A stretch of 64,000 nt of DNA from Chryseobacterium indologenes (lineage in GTDB: Bacteria; Bacteroidota; Bacteroidia; Flavobacteriales; Weeksellaceae). A model generated the notes under the pieces. It saw nothing but the letters and a program-made list of their open reading frames with translations, had not been told where the DNA came from and searched no databases. The stretch is taken from contig NZ_CP074372.1 of NCBI RefSeq assembly GCF_018362995.1, forward strand, positions 2,666,001 through 2,730,000. Direction: 5' to 3'. Made by a program: the position numbers and the translations under genes. Positions 10,166-19,681 of the stretch are shown in pieces. The stretch's first letter is position 1. Each line of letters opens with the position of its first letter.

Positions 10166-10181
10166 ACCGCCCGAAGGCGGT
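10166..10181 (-). terminator. Terminator of the second SusC-SusD operon
   Basis: Stem ACCGCC / GGCGGT with CGAA loop, followed on the minus strand by a run of at least nine T. It lies 26 bp after the susD stop. Confidence 0.88.
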
Positions 10182-10206
10182 AATAAAATATATTAAAATT
10201 GTAAGA

Positions 10207-11835
10207 TTAATTCTGGTTCCAGAAAGGTGTATATTGATTTTTAGTAAATACAACATCACTTGCAATGTTTGGTACATTTGCTGAGTTTGTCGCAAATTCA
10301 GAATTAGGATAAACCAATCTATATGGCCTTCTTGATTTTACTGCATTTACAGCTAAAGGATTATAAGGAAGTTCAGTTCTATTATATTCAATATACATTT
10401 CAGTAGGATTCACATTAGTAAGAGCCAACCATTTTTGAGTCATGATTGCTTCCATTTTTTGCGCATCAGTACCTACCCAGCCTAAACCAGGTCTTGTAGA
10501 AATATTTGTAATATATGTGCCCATATTTACTGGGGTAACTCCTATCCAAATACCTGAAGCAGTAACACCATCATTGAAGGCTGTCTGCCCACCAGTAAAC
10601 AATGCAGGGTATTTTAAAGATGCTTCGGCTAATAATAGTTTCGCTTCAGCCAAAGACATAATAACACCTCCTCTGGCATTTGATGCATTAAGAACACCTG
10701 TAACATTACTAACTGGAGTACCTCCCGAAAAATTCCCAGCAGCAAGTTTTGATACATTTTGGTTATCTGTAGGAGCACCTGGCTGACCTGAGGTAGCACC
10801 TTGTCTCACACCTTTTACCTGACCAACACTATTGTAGGTTATACTAGTGAACAATCTGAATCTACGAGGATCAACAAGTCCATTAAATTTTTGATATTGC
10901 GGCGCTGTATTTCCCAAGTTATTACCATTTAAAGCAATAGCCAAGTGTTCTGAAGCTGTAATTACAATATGATTCTGAACTTCCGTAGGAGTTGAGTTAT
11001 AATAATAATTAAATGCGAATGGATTCAACTTATCATTATTAGCAGTAGAATACCCCGGTTTTTCAACAACATCTGAGCTTATTAAATTAGCTCCTAAGTT
11101 AGTACTAGAACTTAATGCTGCAAGATGTCCATCACGGTAAGCAGCAAGATCACCTGTTACTTTTGACATTCTTAGTAAATATCTAAGCTTTACAGTCTGA
11201 GCAAATGCCTTCCACTTAGTCATATCACCCCCAAAAACAATATCCTTTTCTGCCGGATTTACAGCATTATCATCTTCTGCATCGATAAGAGCTACTGCTT
11301 CATCAAGATTACCAATAAGAGATTTATAAATATCAACATCCTTATCATACTTAGGAGCAAGATTATTTTGTCCTTTAAATGCTTCTGTATAAGGAGCATT
11401 ACCATAAAGGTCAACAATATACTGCATATAGAAAGCTTTCATAACTTTCGCCATAGCAATATAATTATCTTGTGAATGATTACCGTTTGGATATCTTTCA
11501 ATTACCACAAAGTTATTGACATTCTGGTAAATATTATCCCAAATACCATCATAAAACTGGCTATTTACAGCTGATAAAGAAAATTCATTGGGATATAGCC
11601 CACCATAATGATATACATCTCCTGCCCAGGAGTTCATCATTAAATTACCAAACTGCATCATATCACCAGCCTGCGCTCTATAAGATTGAGCAACAGCACC
11701 TGGGAAAATTAATTCCGGGGTTATATTCTCAGCATGAATAGAATTGGGATTTTCATTAATATCAAGATAATTATTACAAGATGTTAATGAAGCTACCACA
11801 ATAAGTGATGAGATTATATATTTAATTTTATTCAT
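10207..11835 (-). CDS. SusD/RagB family outer membrane lipoprotein
   Basis: 542 residues. Signal peptide with lipobox LTSC (Cys20), then NNYLDINENPNSI, the hallmark SusD N-terminus. The central helices (FYMQYIVDLYGNAPYTEAF, VDIYKSLIGNLDEAVALI) are characteristic of the SusD TPR-like fold. The C-terminal SRRPYRLVYPNSE motif is also typical. It should act as the surface lid and ligand-binding partner of the susC encoded 10 bp upstream. Its sequence is clearly diverged from the other SusD here, so the two pairs probably take different ligands. Confidence 0.92.
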   Translation of the reverse strand: MNKIKYIISSLIVVASLTSCNNYLDINENPNSIHAENITPELIFPGAVAQSYRAQAGDMMQFGNLMMNSWAGDVYHYGGLYPNEFSLSAVNSQFYDGIWDNIYQNVNNFVVIERYPNGNHSQDNYIAMAKVMKAFYMQYIVDLYGNAPYTEAFKGQNNLAPKYDKDVDIYKSLIGNLDEAVALIDAEDDNAVNPAEKDIVFGGDMTKWKAFAQTVKLRYLLRMSKVTGDLAAYRDGHLAALSSSTNLGANLISSDVVEKPGYSTANNDKLNPFAFNYYYNSTPTEVQNHIVITASEHLAIALNGNNLGNTAPQYQKFNGLVDPRRFRLFTSITYNSVGQVKGVRQGATSGQPGAPTDNQNVSKLAAGNFSGGTPVSNVTGVLNASNARGGVIMSLAEAKLLLAEASLKYPALFTGGQTAFNDGVTASGIWIGVTPVNMGTYITNISTRPGLGWVGTDAQKMEAIMTQKWLALTNVNPTEMYIEYNRTELPYNPLAVNAVKSRRPYRLVYPNSEFATNSANVPNIASDVVFTKNQYTPFWNQN

Positions 11836-11845
11836 TTTTAGAATT

Positions 11846-14800
11846 TTAGAAAGTTATATTAAAGTTAAAACCAAAGTTTCTGGCCGTAGGATATTGGCTC
11901 ACTGCTAAGCTGGCACCCGTTTGCATTTCCGGATCACCAAAGTTTCTATTGTCCTTCGCATACACCACAAATGGATTTCTGGCATAAACACCAATGCTCA
12001 TACTATTAATGAAAGTACTTGCTAATACTGATTTAGGAATAGCATAGCTTAATGCAATCTCTCTAATTTTTAATGCAGTCCCATCAATTACGAATTCTTC
12101 AGCTATATCACTTCCATAGTTGGTAGTAAAGTAGTTTACCGTCCCTGCATAACTTGCATCATCACCAACTGGTGTGGTGTTTGGAACATATACTGGGTTA
12201 GAAGCTGTACCAGTATTCTGAACAGAATTAGGAATGATATAACCATTAGAACGGTTAAAATCAGCTTGCTTCTCCAATGTACCTACATAAGACATTAAAT
12301 TTTTAGCTTCAGAAACAAAACTGTTTCCAGTTCTGTAATCAGCCACTGCACTAATGGTAAACCCTTTAACTCTAATAGATGTACTGAAGGCCAGGATATA
12401 ATCAGGGTCTAATTTACCCAGCACTTTATATTGGCTACTTACTACAGGAATTCCCAGATCATCTACAACGATTCTTCCTTCCGGATCTCTCTGATATGCT
12501 GTACCCATGATAGTGTTTGCACTACCTCCCAATACAGCATAAAGACCAGCTGGTATTCCTTGACCTGAAGCTCCTCTAGGTACACTTAAAGCCCCATTAT
12601 CCAAGCTTGTAACCACAGATTTATATTTTGAATAAGAACCTTTCACATTCCATTCAAAATCTTTTGACTTGAACGGAGTTACCCCCAATTCTAATTCAAA
12701 ACCTCTGTTTCTCATAGATCCAGCATTGTCTAATACATTACTGAATCCTGTTGCATTTGATACACCACTATTGGTAATCAAACCATCTGTCTTAGTCTGA
12801 TAAACGGATCCTTCAAAAGTAATTCTATCTTTCAGGAAACCTAAACTCAAGTTAGCTTCTAGAGTATTGTTGAATTCCGGCTTAATATCCTGTGATACTG
12901 GCGTTCTATTAATAATATAAGATGAAAGTGTACCAAATGGGAAACCTGTTGGGAAAGTTCCAATCTCATCAACAACATAAGCATCAAGTACAGAGTTACC
13001 TGTTCTGGTAAATCCTCCACTTACTTTTGCATAAGTCAGAATATCTCCGTTTGATAAGTTTTTAAAGGCTTTTGTCGGAATGAATGATACCCCAGCAGAA
13101 TAATACGAATACCCATCATTTCTCAACGGTCTTTTAGCCTCTCCTACTGCAGGTGTCTCATGAATACTTAAAGCAGATGATTGTTCAAATCTGTAAGTTG
13201 CATTTAAGAAAAGATAATCTTTATATCCTAAATCTAAGTTAGAAAACCATGCTACACTTCTCTTTCTCATTTTACCGTTTTCAAGGTTGTACCAAGGAGT
13301 AGCATTAAGTACATTCTGGATATTATACCATCCAGGAATTTGCAGATTTGTTCCTCCAACTTGAGAATAATCTTCTTTTGTATCCTGAATATTGTTACCT
13401 AAGTTAAATTTAAGGTTTAAATCATCAGTTAAATCATAATTAAAATTTAACATTAAATCTCCATAGTATCTCCAGATTTTATTGACTGTCTTATTATAAG
13501 CAGAAGTAATAGCTGTAGCGCCGTAATCAAGATAGTTTGTACCGTCATAAGCTGTACCAGTACCATTATACGTTTTAGCTTCATTAGGTCCGTATGCATC
13601 AGTATGAGTCTCAATTACATTAGATATTGTTGACATATTACCTGTATAAGTCAAACTAATATTTTTGTTAAACTCATAACCTAAAGATACAATACCATTA
13701 AAAGTAGTCGTATTATTATCATTACGTAAATGATCTCTTAACCAGTATGGGCTGCGGGAAAATGCCGTCCAGTGACCATCCATTCCTCCCGCTTCATAAG
13801 CTCTAACATCAATATTGGTAGGAGTCTGGATAAGCTGTCCGAAAAGATTCCCGCCGGTTTGAGACGTATTTTGATCAATAAAATTAAAAGTAGCATCAAT
13901 TCTTAATTTCCCAAGCTGCTTACCACCTTTATAGAATACAGTATTTCTTTTCAGATTATCTCCTTTGATCATAAAATCATTTTCAACTCTGTTGAATGAT
14001 AGGAAAGAGTAAGAGTCCCTTCCCCCAACGTTCATTGAAATACCATTTTGAATCAAAACTCCATTTCTAAAAAACTTATCCGCGTTGTTTTTTCTAGGAG
14101 CATATGGGCTATAAATCAGACTTCCGTCAGCTTGTGGCAAACCAGCAATTAATGACTGCCCTCCAATTTGAGGATCATTATAGGCAGGACCCCAGCTTCC
14201 GTTTTCGTAAGGTACCCAGTTTGTTCCTCCATACTCGACACTACTGAAGTCAGTGGGCTCACCAGTCCACCCCTGTCCATAAAGCTGCTGACGGATTGGA
14301 GTTTTGTAAATTGTAGATACATCTATAGAAGATGTTAAAGTAAATTGTATTTTTTCAGATTTGGAACCCTTTTTAGTTGTCACTACAATAACCCCGTTAC
14401 TTCCTTTCTCCCCATATAGTGCCGATCCTTGCTGACCTTTAATAACGTTTACACTTTCAACTACTTCTGGTGGTAACTGCTGAAAAATACTCAATGTAGA
14501 TATTGCACCATCAATAACAATCAATGCTTCATTATTACCTGAAATAGATCTCGGGCCTCTAATAGTTACTTTTGCTTGGCTATTAACAGAGTTACTCGTA
14601 GTATTAATCTGCAAACCTGGTACTTTACCTGTCAAAGCCTGAGCAGCGTTAGGGTTTACCGCCTGATTGAGTTCTTTAGTATCAATAACTTTATTACTCG
14701 TAACAATCGCATCCTGTCTCTTCTTAAGACCGAGAGCACCCGTAACAACAACCTCACGGAGGTCAGTAACTTTTAAAGTATCACCTTGCGTATTTTGCGC

Positions 14801-14863
14801 ACTCACTACTCCAAAGGAAGCAGTTAGAGCTATCGCTAAAACACTTGTAGTTAATTTCTTCAT
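11846..14863 (-). CDS. SusC/RagA family TonB-dependent outer membrane transporter
   Basis: 1005 residues. Sec signal peptide ending near VVSAQN, followed by TonB-box-like LREVVVTGALGLKKRQD. There is no carboxypeptidase-D-like N-terminal domain. The plug has VTIRGPRSISGNNEALIVID and ESVNVIKGQQGSALYGEKGS. The barrel ends FGFNFNITF. It is co-transcribed with the SusD gene downstream. The paired arrangement and near-equal length to the other SusC suggest old duplication of the pair. Imported compound unknown. Confidence 0.95.
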   Translation of the reverse strand: MKKLTTSVLAIALTASFGVVSAQNTQGDTLKVTDLREVVVTGALGLKKRQDAIVTSNKVIDTKELNQAVNPNAAQALTGKVPGLQINTTSNSVNSQAKVTIRGPRSISGNNEALIVIDGAISTLSIFQQLPPEVVESVNVIKGQQGSALYGEKGSNGVIVVTTKKGSKSEKIQFTLTSSIDVSTIYKTPIRQQLYGQGWTGEPTDFSSVEYGGTNWVPYENGSWGPAYNDPQIGGQSLIAGLPQADGSLIYSPYAPRKNNADKFFRNGVLIQNGISMNVGGRDSYSFLSFNRVENDFMIKGDNLKRNTVFYKGGKQLGKLRIDATFNFIDQNTSQTGGNLFGQLIQTPTNIDVRAYEAGGMDGHWTAFSRSPYWLRDHLRNDNNTTTFNGIVSLGYEFNKNISLTYTGNMSTISNVIETHTDAYGPNEAKTYNGTGTAYDGTNYLDYGATAITSAYNKTVNKIWRYYGDLMLNFNYDLTDDLNLKFNLGNNIQDTKEDYSQVGGTNLQIPGWYNIQNVLNATPWYNLENGKMRKRSVAWFSNLDLGYKDYLFLNATYRFEQSSALSIHETPAVGEAKRPLRNDGYSYYSAGVSFIPTKAFKNLSNGDILTYAKVSGGFTRTGNSVLDAYVVDEIGTFPTGFPFGTLSSYIINRTPVSQDIKPEFNNTLEANLSLGFLKDRITFEGSVYQTKTDGLITNSGVSNATGFSNVLDNAGSMRNRGFELELGVTPFKSKDFEWNVKGSYSKYKSVVTSLDNGALSVPRGASGQGIPAGLYAVLGGSANTIMGTAYQRDPEGRIVVDDLGIPVVSSQYKVLGKLDPDYILAFSTSIRVKGFTISAVADYRTGNSFVSEAKNLMSYVGTLEKQADFNRSNGYIIPNSVQNTGTASNPVYVPNTTPVGDDASYAGTVNYFTTNYGSDIAEEFVIDGTALKIREIALSYAIPKSVLASTFINSMSIGVYARNPFVVYAKDNRNFGDPEMQTGASLAVSQYPTARNFGFNFNITF

Positions 14864-14886
14864 GTTTAGAATGATTATTTTTATTG

Positions 14887-14912
14887 CCTACAAATATGTG
14901 AAACTTTCTTAA
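14887..14912 (-). promoter_or_regulatory. Promoter block of susC (second copy)
   Basis: Minus-strand sequence TTAAGAAAGTTT then CACATATTTGTAGG, nearly identical to the block upstream of the other susC. It lies 24 bp before the ATG. Confidence 0.6.
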
Positions 14913-15104
14913 AATCAGCAAGAAAAAATGTTAATTTTTCATAATCAACACATTCATTATTAAAAAAAATATATTATAAATATAATTAAATAAAAAAAAC
15001 ACATAATTAACAATATCAACATAAAAGATTAAAAACAGTAAATTATACTATCCACAATAATTAAAACAAAAAAAACACACAAAATAACTTCCTTCAAAAT
15101 TTTA

Positions 15105-15112
15105 TACTTTTG
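15105..15112 (+). promoter_or_regulatory. Promoter -7 box of rnhB
   Basis: TACTTTTG fits TAnnTTTG. It overlaps an in-frame TTG at 15110, which shows that TTG cannot be the start and supports ATG 15131. Confidence 0.65.
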
Positions 15113-15130
15113 CATTCAGATAAACAATTC

Positions 15131-15715
15131 ATGGAGCTAATAAAAAACTGGTCGAAACTTTACATCGAGGCTGGATGTGATGAAGTAGGAAGAGGATGTT
15201 TAAGCGGTCCGGTGGTAGCTGCTGCAGTAATTTTAGATGATGATTTCAAACAAAATCTGGTGAATGATTCAAAAAAATTAACGTTCAAAACCCGAATGGA
15301 TTTGGATAGTTATATCAAAGATAATGTGAAAAACTATGCTATAGCAGAACTCCCCCCTTCGTTTATTGATGAGCATAATATTCTTAACGCAAGCATTCAT
15401 GCTATGCATCGTGCATTGGATAAGCTCACCATAATTCCGGAACTTATTCTGGTAGATGGAAATAAATTTCATCCCTATAATTACATTCCGTATCAATGTA
15501 TTATTAAAGGAGATTCAAAGGTTTTATCTATTGCTGCTGCATCTATTCTAGCCAAAAACTATAGGGATAAATTAATGATTCAACTTCATGAAGAGCACCC
15601 TGAATATGGCTGGGATACCAATTTTGGCTATGCAACAAAAAAACATCAGGAAGCCCTTATAAAGTATGGTCCGACATCTCATCACAGACAATCTTTCAGA
15701 CTAAAATATGACTGA
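15131..15715 (+). CDS. rnhB: Ribonuclease HII
   Basis: 194 residues, the usual RNase HII length. The catalytic motif AGCDEVGRGCLSGPV begins near residue 13 (Asp and Glu bind metal). Further active-site segments are ILVDGNKFHP and IAAASILAKNYRDK, and the C-terminal GYATKKHQEAL is typical. The enzyme cuts the RNA strand of RNA-DNA hybrids and removes misincorporated ribonucleotides in the cytoplasm. The gene is single, transcribed divergently from the susC operon, and ends at a bidirectional terminator. Confidence 0.96.
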   Translation: MELIKNWSKLYIEAGCDEVGRGCLSGPVVAAAVILDDDFKQNLVNDSKKLTFKTRMDLDSYIKDNVKNYAIAELPPSFIDEHNILNASIHAMHRALDKLTIIPELILVDGNKFHPYNYIPYQCIIKGDSKVLSIAAASILAKNYRDKLMIQLHEEHPEYGWDTNFGYATKKHQEALIKYGPTSHHRQSFRLKYD

Positions 15716-15791
15716 AACATCTCATTTTCAATTATTAAATCCTCATGCCAAGATTAGAAATTTGAAATCATTCTAAATAAAATTCAAATAA

Positions 15792-15826
15792 AAAAAGAGA
15801 AGCAATTATTTATTGCTTCTCTTTTT
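15792..15826. terminator. Bidirectional terminator between rnhB and yidC
   Basis: A 15-bp perfect stem (AAAAAGAGAAGCAAT and its complement) with loop TATTT. A/T tracts on both sides allow use by the two convergent genes. Confidence 0.9.
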
Positions 15827-15843
15827 ATAATATAATTTAAGAA

Positions 15844-17643
15844 TTATTTTTTCTTAGTTCTCTGCTGCTCCTGAACTTTTTGCTGCTCCTGAGCTTTCTC
15901 CATCATTTCTCTCATTCTCTTCTGGAATTTACCTTCTGCTTTCGGTTTTTCCTTGTTAGACTGAATCTGAGCATGGATTTTCTTTTCATCCAGGATTAGG
16001 TATTTAATTACAAGGATGATTAAGATGTTAATAGCATTCGATACAAAATAATACCATGAAAGACCTGAAGCCGAAGTATTAAGGAAGAATAGGAATGTAA
16101 TCGGGAAGATATACATTAAAACCTTCATGTTTGGCATTCCTTCCTGTTGAGGCTGCTGCATATTTCCTGAAGTCATTACCGTATATATTAAGATAACAAT
16201 TGTACAAGCTAATGCAAAAATACTTAAGTGATCTCCCAGGAAAGGAACTTTAAACGGAAGTTTGATCAAATCATCATAAGCTGTTAAATCTTTTGCAAAC
16301 CAGAACCCTTGTCCTCTAAGGTCAATAAAGTTCGGGAAGAAACGGAACAATGCATAGAAGATAGGAATCTGAACCAATGCAGGTAAACATCCCGCCATCT
16401 GATTCACTCCGGCTTTTCTATAAATCTCCATTGTAGCCTGCTGTTTCTTCATTGGATCTGCATCCTTAAATTTAGCATTAGCTTCATCAATTTCCGGACG
16501 GATCACCTTCATCATCGCACTCAATTTATGCTGCTTATACATAATTGGTGATAAGATCAGCTTCACAATGATTGTCATTACAAAAATTACCCAGCCTGCA
16601 GATAATCCCCAGCCAGCGATAACACTATACAACCACATAAAGAAATAACGGTTCATCCAACCGATAAAAGACCATCCTAATGGTAAGATCTCATCAAAGT
16701 TTTTATCATAAGATTTCAACAATGGCAAATCTAATGGCATAAAATACCACGTAAAGTCCTGATTCAATTCACTTCCGGTCATCTGAACGAAACCTTCATA
16801 ATTTAGTTTCTTCAAATACTCTCCTTCCTCAACAGTCTCCTGGTTACCCTTACTATGTGTGAAACCATTTTTAGCTTCAATCACTGAAGAAAAGAACTGC
16901 TGCTTTACTCCAATCCAGTTAAGCGTTTCTTTCTCCTCATCCATTGTAGTTCTTCCATCATAATCATAATCCTTATAATTATTGAAAGCATAAGAGAATT
17001 CTGAGTGAGACTGCTCCTGAGCTCTACCTTTTTCCAGGTTTCTTACATTGTAATCCCAGATAAAATCTGCTTTATTGTCAGATGTGATATTGGCTAAACC
17101 TTGAGTTCTTACTTTAAAATCTAAGGTATATTTTGGAAGTAATGTATAAATAAACTGGATAACAGCACCATTATAATTGGCCGTCATCGTTACCGCATTT
17201 CCATTAACAGCAGGTGAGAAGACTAAATCTTTAGTATTGATTACTTTCCCTGTTTTATCTTTAAATTGAAAACCGTAGTTAGAATTATTTTTATTGATCA
17301 GATAAAGAGGAAGATCTGCTTTATCTGTTTTGTGATCATATGCTTTATATTTTGAAAGCTGAACTTTAGAAACCTGTCCTCCTAAGCTTGAGAACTCAAC
17401 ATTTAATTCTGTGTTTGACAGGCTCGCGGTCTGAATTGCACCCGGAGTTACATTTGGATTGATATTGTTTGCCTGAGTTTGTTTTACGGCATTTTTTACC
17501 TGTTCCGTTTTCTGCTGCTGAGCTTTTAACTCCTCTTCTTTCGCTTGTTTGTTCTGGAAATAGAACATAAAACCGAAGAGAACCAGGCATAAAACCGCGA
17601 AACTAATCATTTGCTTCTTATCGATTCCGTTGTTTTGTTGCAT
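15844..17643 (-). CDS. yidC: Membrane protein insertase YidC/Oxa1
   Basis: 599 residues. An N-terminal membrane anchor (residues 10-28) is followed by a large periplasmic P1 domain (about 60-330) as in Gram-negative YidC. The conserved 60KD_IMP core starts at GWGLSAGWVIFVMTIIVKL and has LSPIMYKQHKLSAMMKVIRPEI, the cytoplasmic coiled hairpin. A basic, Gln/Lys-rich C-terminal tail ends EQQRTKKK, as expected for ribosome contact. It inserts membrane proteins alone or with SecYEG. It lies downstream of pyrG on the same strand, a common flavobacterial arrangement. Confidence 0.97.
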   Translation of the reverse strand: MQQNNGIDKKQMISFAVLCLVLFGFMFYFQNKQAKEEELKAQQQKTEQVKNAVKQTQANNINPNVTPGAIQTASLSNTELNVEFSSLGGQVSKVQLSKYKAYDHKTDKADLPLYLINKNNSNYGFQFKDKTGKVINTKDLVFSPAVNGNAVTMTANYNGAVIQFIYTLLPKYTLDFKVRTQGLANITSDNKADFIWDYNVRNLEKGRAQEQSHSEFSYAFNNYKDYDYDGRTTMDEEKETLNWIGVKQQFFSSVIEAKNGFTHSKGNQETVEEGEYLKKLNYEGFVQMTGSELNQDFTWYFMPLDLPLLKSYDKNFDEILPLGWSFIGWMNRYFFMWLYSVIAGWGLSAGWVIFVMTIIVKLILSPIMYKQHKLSAMMKVIRPEIDEANAKFKDADPMKKQQATMEIYRKAGVNQMAGCLPALVQIPIFYALFRFFPNFIDLRGQGFWFAKDLTAYDDLIKLPFKVPFLGDHLSIFALACTIVILIYTVMTSGNMQQPQQEGMPNMKVLMYIFPITFLFFLNTSASGLSWYYFVSNAINILIILVIKYLILDEKKIHAQIQSNKEKPKAEGKFQKRMREMMEKAQEQQKVQEQQRTKKK

Positions 17644-17783
17644 TTTATTTTTGTTATAATTAAAATTTCCTATTCTTAGCTTACTACAGAACTATAAGAA
17701 AACTGATAAATCTGCAGCAAATTTGAGCTGACAAAAATACTGTTTTTTTATCAAAACTCTATACTATAATACATTACTATATA

Positions 17784-17819
17784 ATAAACTCAAGCTGAGA
17801 ATAATCAGCCTGAGTTTAT
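17784..17819 (-). terminator. Probable terminator of pyrG
   Basis: An imperfect 15-bp stem (ATAAACTCA-GCTGA / TCAGC-TGAGTTTAT) lies about 30 bp after the pyrG stop. The following T/A tract is mixed, so some read-through into yidC is possible. Confidence 0.55.
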
Positions 17820-17847
17820 GTGTAGACGTTTATGATAAAATATTACC

Positions 17848-19455
17848 TTATTTTTTTTCGCAAGCCTTGATGAAAGCTCTGAATAAAGGATGCGGTGTTG
17901 CTACCGTACTTTTATATTCCGGGTGATACTGAACTCCCACATAGAACGGGTGATCAGGAAGCTCAAGCGCTTCTACCAAACCTGTTTCAGGGTTTGTACC
18001 TGTAGCAAGGAAACCATTTTTCTCAAATTCCTGGAGATAATCACTGTTGAATTCATAACGGTGACGGTGTCTTTCAGAAATATTCTTGCTTCCGTAGATG
18101 TCAAATAGTTTAGAACCGTTTTTCAAAGAACATTTCCATGCTCCAAGACGCATTGTTCCTCCTTTATCTACCACATTTTTCTGTTCTTCCATTAAAGAAA
18201 TTACAGGATCCGGAGTTGCTGTATCAAATTCCATTGAGTTTGCTTTGGTGTGCCCTAAGACATTTCTTGCAAATTCAATCGTCATGATCTGCATTCCTAA
18301 ACAGATTCCCAACATTGGAATTTTATTTTCTCTTGCATATTTTGCGGTAAGAACTTTTCCTTCAATTCCTCTGTCTCCGAAACCTGGAGCTACAAGGATA
18401 CCATTTACTCCTTTCAGAGTATCTTTAATATTTTCTTCTGTGATATCTCCACTGTATACCCATCTTACTTTTACTTCAGTTTCAAGGTCAGCTCCTGCAT
18501 GTTTGAAAGCTTCAGCAATGGAAATATAAGAATCCTGAAGAGAAACATATTTTCCAACCAATGCAATCTCAACTGTTTTCTTAGGGTTCTGGAATTTCTT
18601 AAGGAAACTCTTCCAGTCTTTAAGATCAGCTGTTTTATCACTTTTCAGATCCAGTTCTTTCAATACTACATCATCAAAGTTTTGTTTCTGAAGATACATC
18701 GGAACTTCATAGATTGTTTCCAGATCTTTACACTCGATAACGTTTTCTAAGGCAACGTTACAGAATTGAGCAAGCTTTGCTCTCTGATCTTTAGGAATTT
18801 TATGTTCTGTTCTGCACACTAAAACATCTGCCATAATTCCGCTTTCCATCAATTGACGAACTGAGTGCTGGGATGGTTTTGTTTTTAATTCTCCACTTGA
18901 AGCCAGGTATGGCAGTAAAGTAAGGTGAATCACCATAGAATTTTTCTCTCCTAACTCCCATTTTAACTGACGAACAGTTTCAATATAAGGTAAAGATTCA
19001 ATATCTCCAACAGTTCCTCCGATCTCCGTAATGATGATATCGTAGTTCTGTTTGGAAAGCATTTTAATTCTACGTTTGATTTCGTTAGTAATATGAGGAA
19101 TTACCTGAACTGTTTTTCCAAGGAAATCTCCTTTTCTTTCTTTCTCAATTACAGTCTGATAAATTTTTCCTGTAGTAACGTTGTTGTTTTGGGATGTAGG
19201 AGCATCAAGGTAACGCTCATAGTGGCCTAAATCCAGATCTGTCTCCGCACCATCTTCAGTTACATAGCACTCTCCGTGCTCATAAGGGTTCAAAGTTCCT
19301 GGGTCGATATTGATATAAGGATCTAATTTTTGGATCGTTACATTAAAGCCGCGTGATTTTAGTAGAAGTCCCAGAGAAGCAGAAACGATTCCCTTTCCCA
19401 AAGATGAAGTTACACCTCCTGTCACAAAGATGTACTTTGTATTCTTTTTACTCAT
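17848..19455 (-). CDS. pyrG: CTP synthase
   Basis: 535 residues from MSKKNTKYIFVTGG; a longer frame reading to 19533 has no promoter upstream and is rejected. The synthetase domain begins VTGGVTSSLGKGI (P-loop-like). The C-terminal class I glutamine amidotransferase domain has GICLGMQ (nucleophile Cys) and the His-Glu pair in QYHPEYKS. It converts UTP to CTP using glutamine and ATP in the cytoplasm. A TAACTTTG box just upstream of the ATG sets the promoter. Confidence 0.97.
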   Translation of the reverse strand: MSKKNTKYIFVTGGVTSSLGKGIVSASLGLLLKSRGFNVTIQKLDPYINIDPGTLNPYEHGECYVTEDGAETDLDLGHYERYLDAPTSQNNNVTTGKIYQTVIEKERKGDFLGKTVQVIPHITNEIKRRIKMLSKQNYDIIITEIGGTVGDIESLPYIETVRQLKWELGEKNSMVIHLTLLPYLASSGELKTKPSQHSVRQLMESGIMADVLVCRTEHKIPKDQRAKLAQFCNVALENVIECKDLETIYEVPMYLQKQNFDDVVLKELDLKSDKTADLKDWKSFLKKFQNPKKTVEIALVGKYVSLQDSYISIAEAFKHAGADLETEVKVRWVYSGDITEENIKDTLKGVNGILVAPGFGDRGIEGKVLTAKYARENKIPMLGICLGMQIMTIEFARNVLGHTKANSMEFDTATPDPVISLMEEQKNVVDKGGTMRLGAWKCSLKNGSKLFDIYGSKNISERHRHRYEFNSDYLQEFEKNGFLATGTNPETGLVEALELPDHPFYVGVQYHPEYKSTVATPHPLFRAFIKACEKK

Positions 19456-19470
19456 TAGATTAGGTTTGTG

Positions 19471-19478
19471 CAAAGTTA
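19471..19478 (-). promoter_or_regulatory. Promoter -7 box of pyrG
   Basis: TAACTTTG on the minus strand, ending 15 bp before the chosen ATG at 19455. A second box with the same sequence lies at 19593-19600 and could give a longer leader. Confidence 0.6.
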
Positions 19479-19592
19479 TGGGAAAAAGAGATACAAAGCA
19501 ATTATTTACATTTTGAAAATTAAAAAACACCACTCAAACAATAATAAAACCTGATAATTTTTTTTATCTGTATTCGATATAAGCAAATGCAA

Positions 19593-19600
19593 CAAAGTTA
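19593..19600 (-). promoter_or_regulatory. Second TAACTTTG box upstream of pyrG
   Basis: A minus-strand match to TAnnTTTG about 138 bp before the pyrG start. It could be an alternative pyrG promoter or fire a short untranslated transcript. Confidence 0.35.
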
Positions 19601-19621
19601 TAACCAACATGATTTCTGTCT

Positions 19622-19668
19622 ACAAACTAAAAAGGTTTTCCATTGAGTGGAAAACCTTTTTAGTTTGT
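19622..19668 (-). terminator. Terminator of the YceI gene, unusually long hairpin
   Basis: A perfect 21-bp inverted repeat with loop TTGAG, 14 bp after the YceI stop. The stem includes the A/T tracts (AAAAAGG / CCTTTTT), so it can act in both directions. Confidence 0.85.
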
Positions 19669-19681
19669 ATGTTTTGAAATG

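Noticed and set aside
5232..14863. Polysaccharide utilisation locus
   Set aside because: SusC/SusD pairs are present, but no carbohydrate-active enzyme, sulfatase or SusE/F gene is in or next to the operons.
18098..18529. Open frame antisense to pyrG
   Set aside because: It lies fully inside the pyrG coding sequence, has no promoter of its own and no recognisable protein features.
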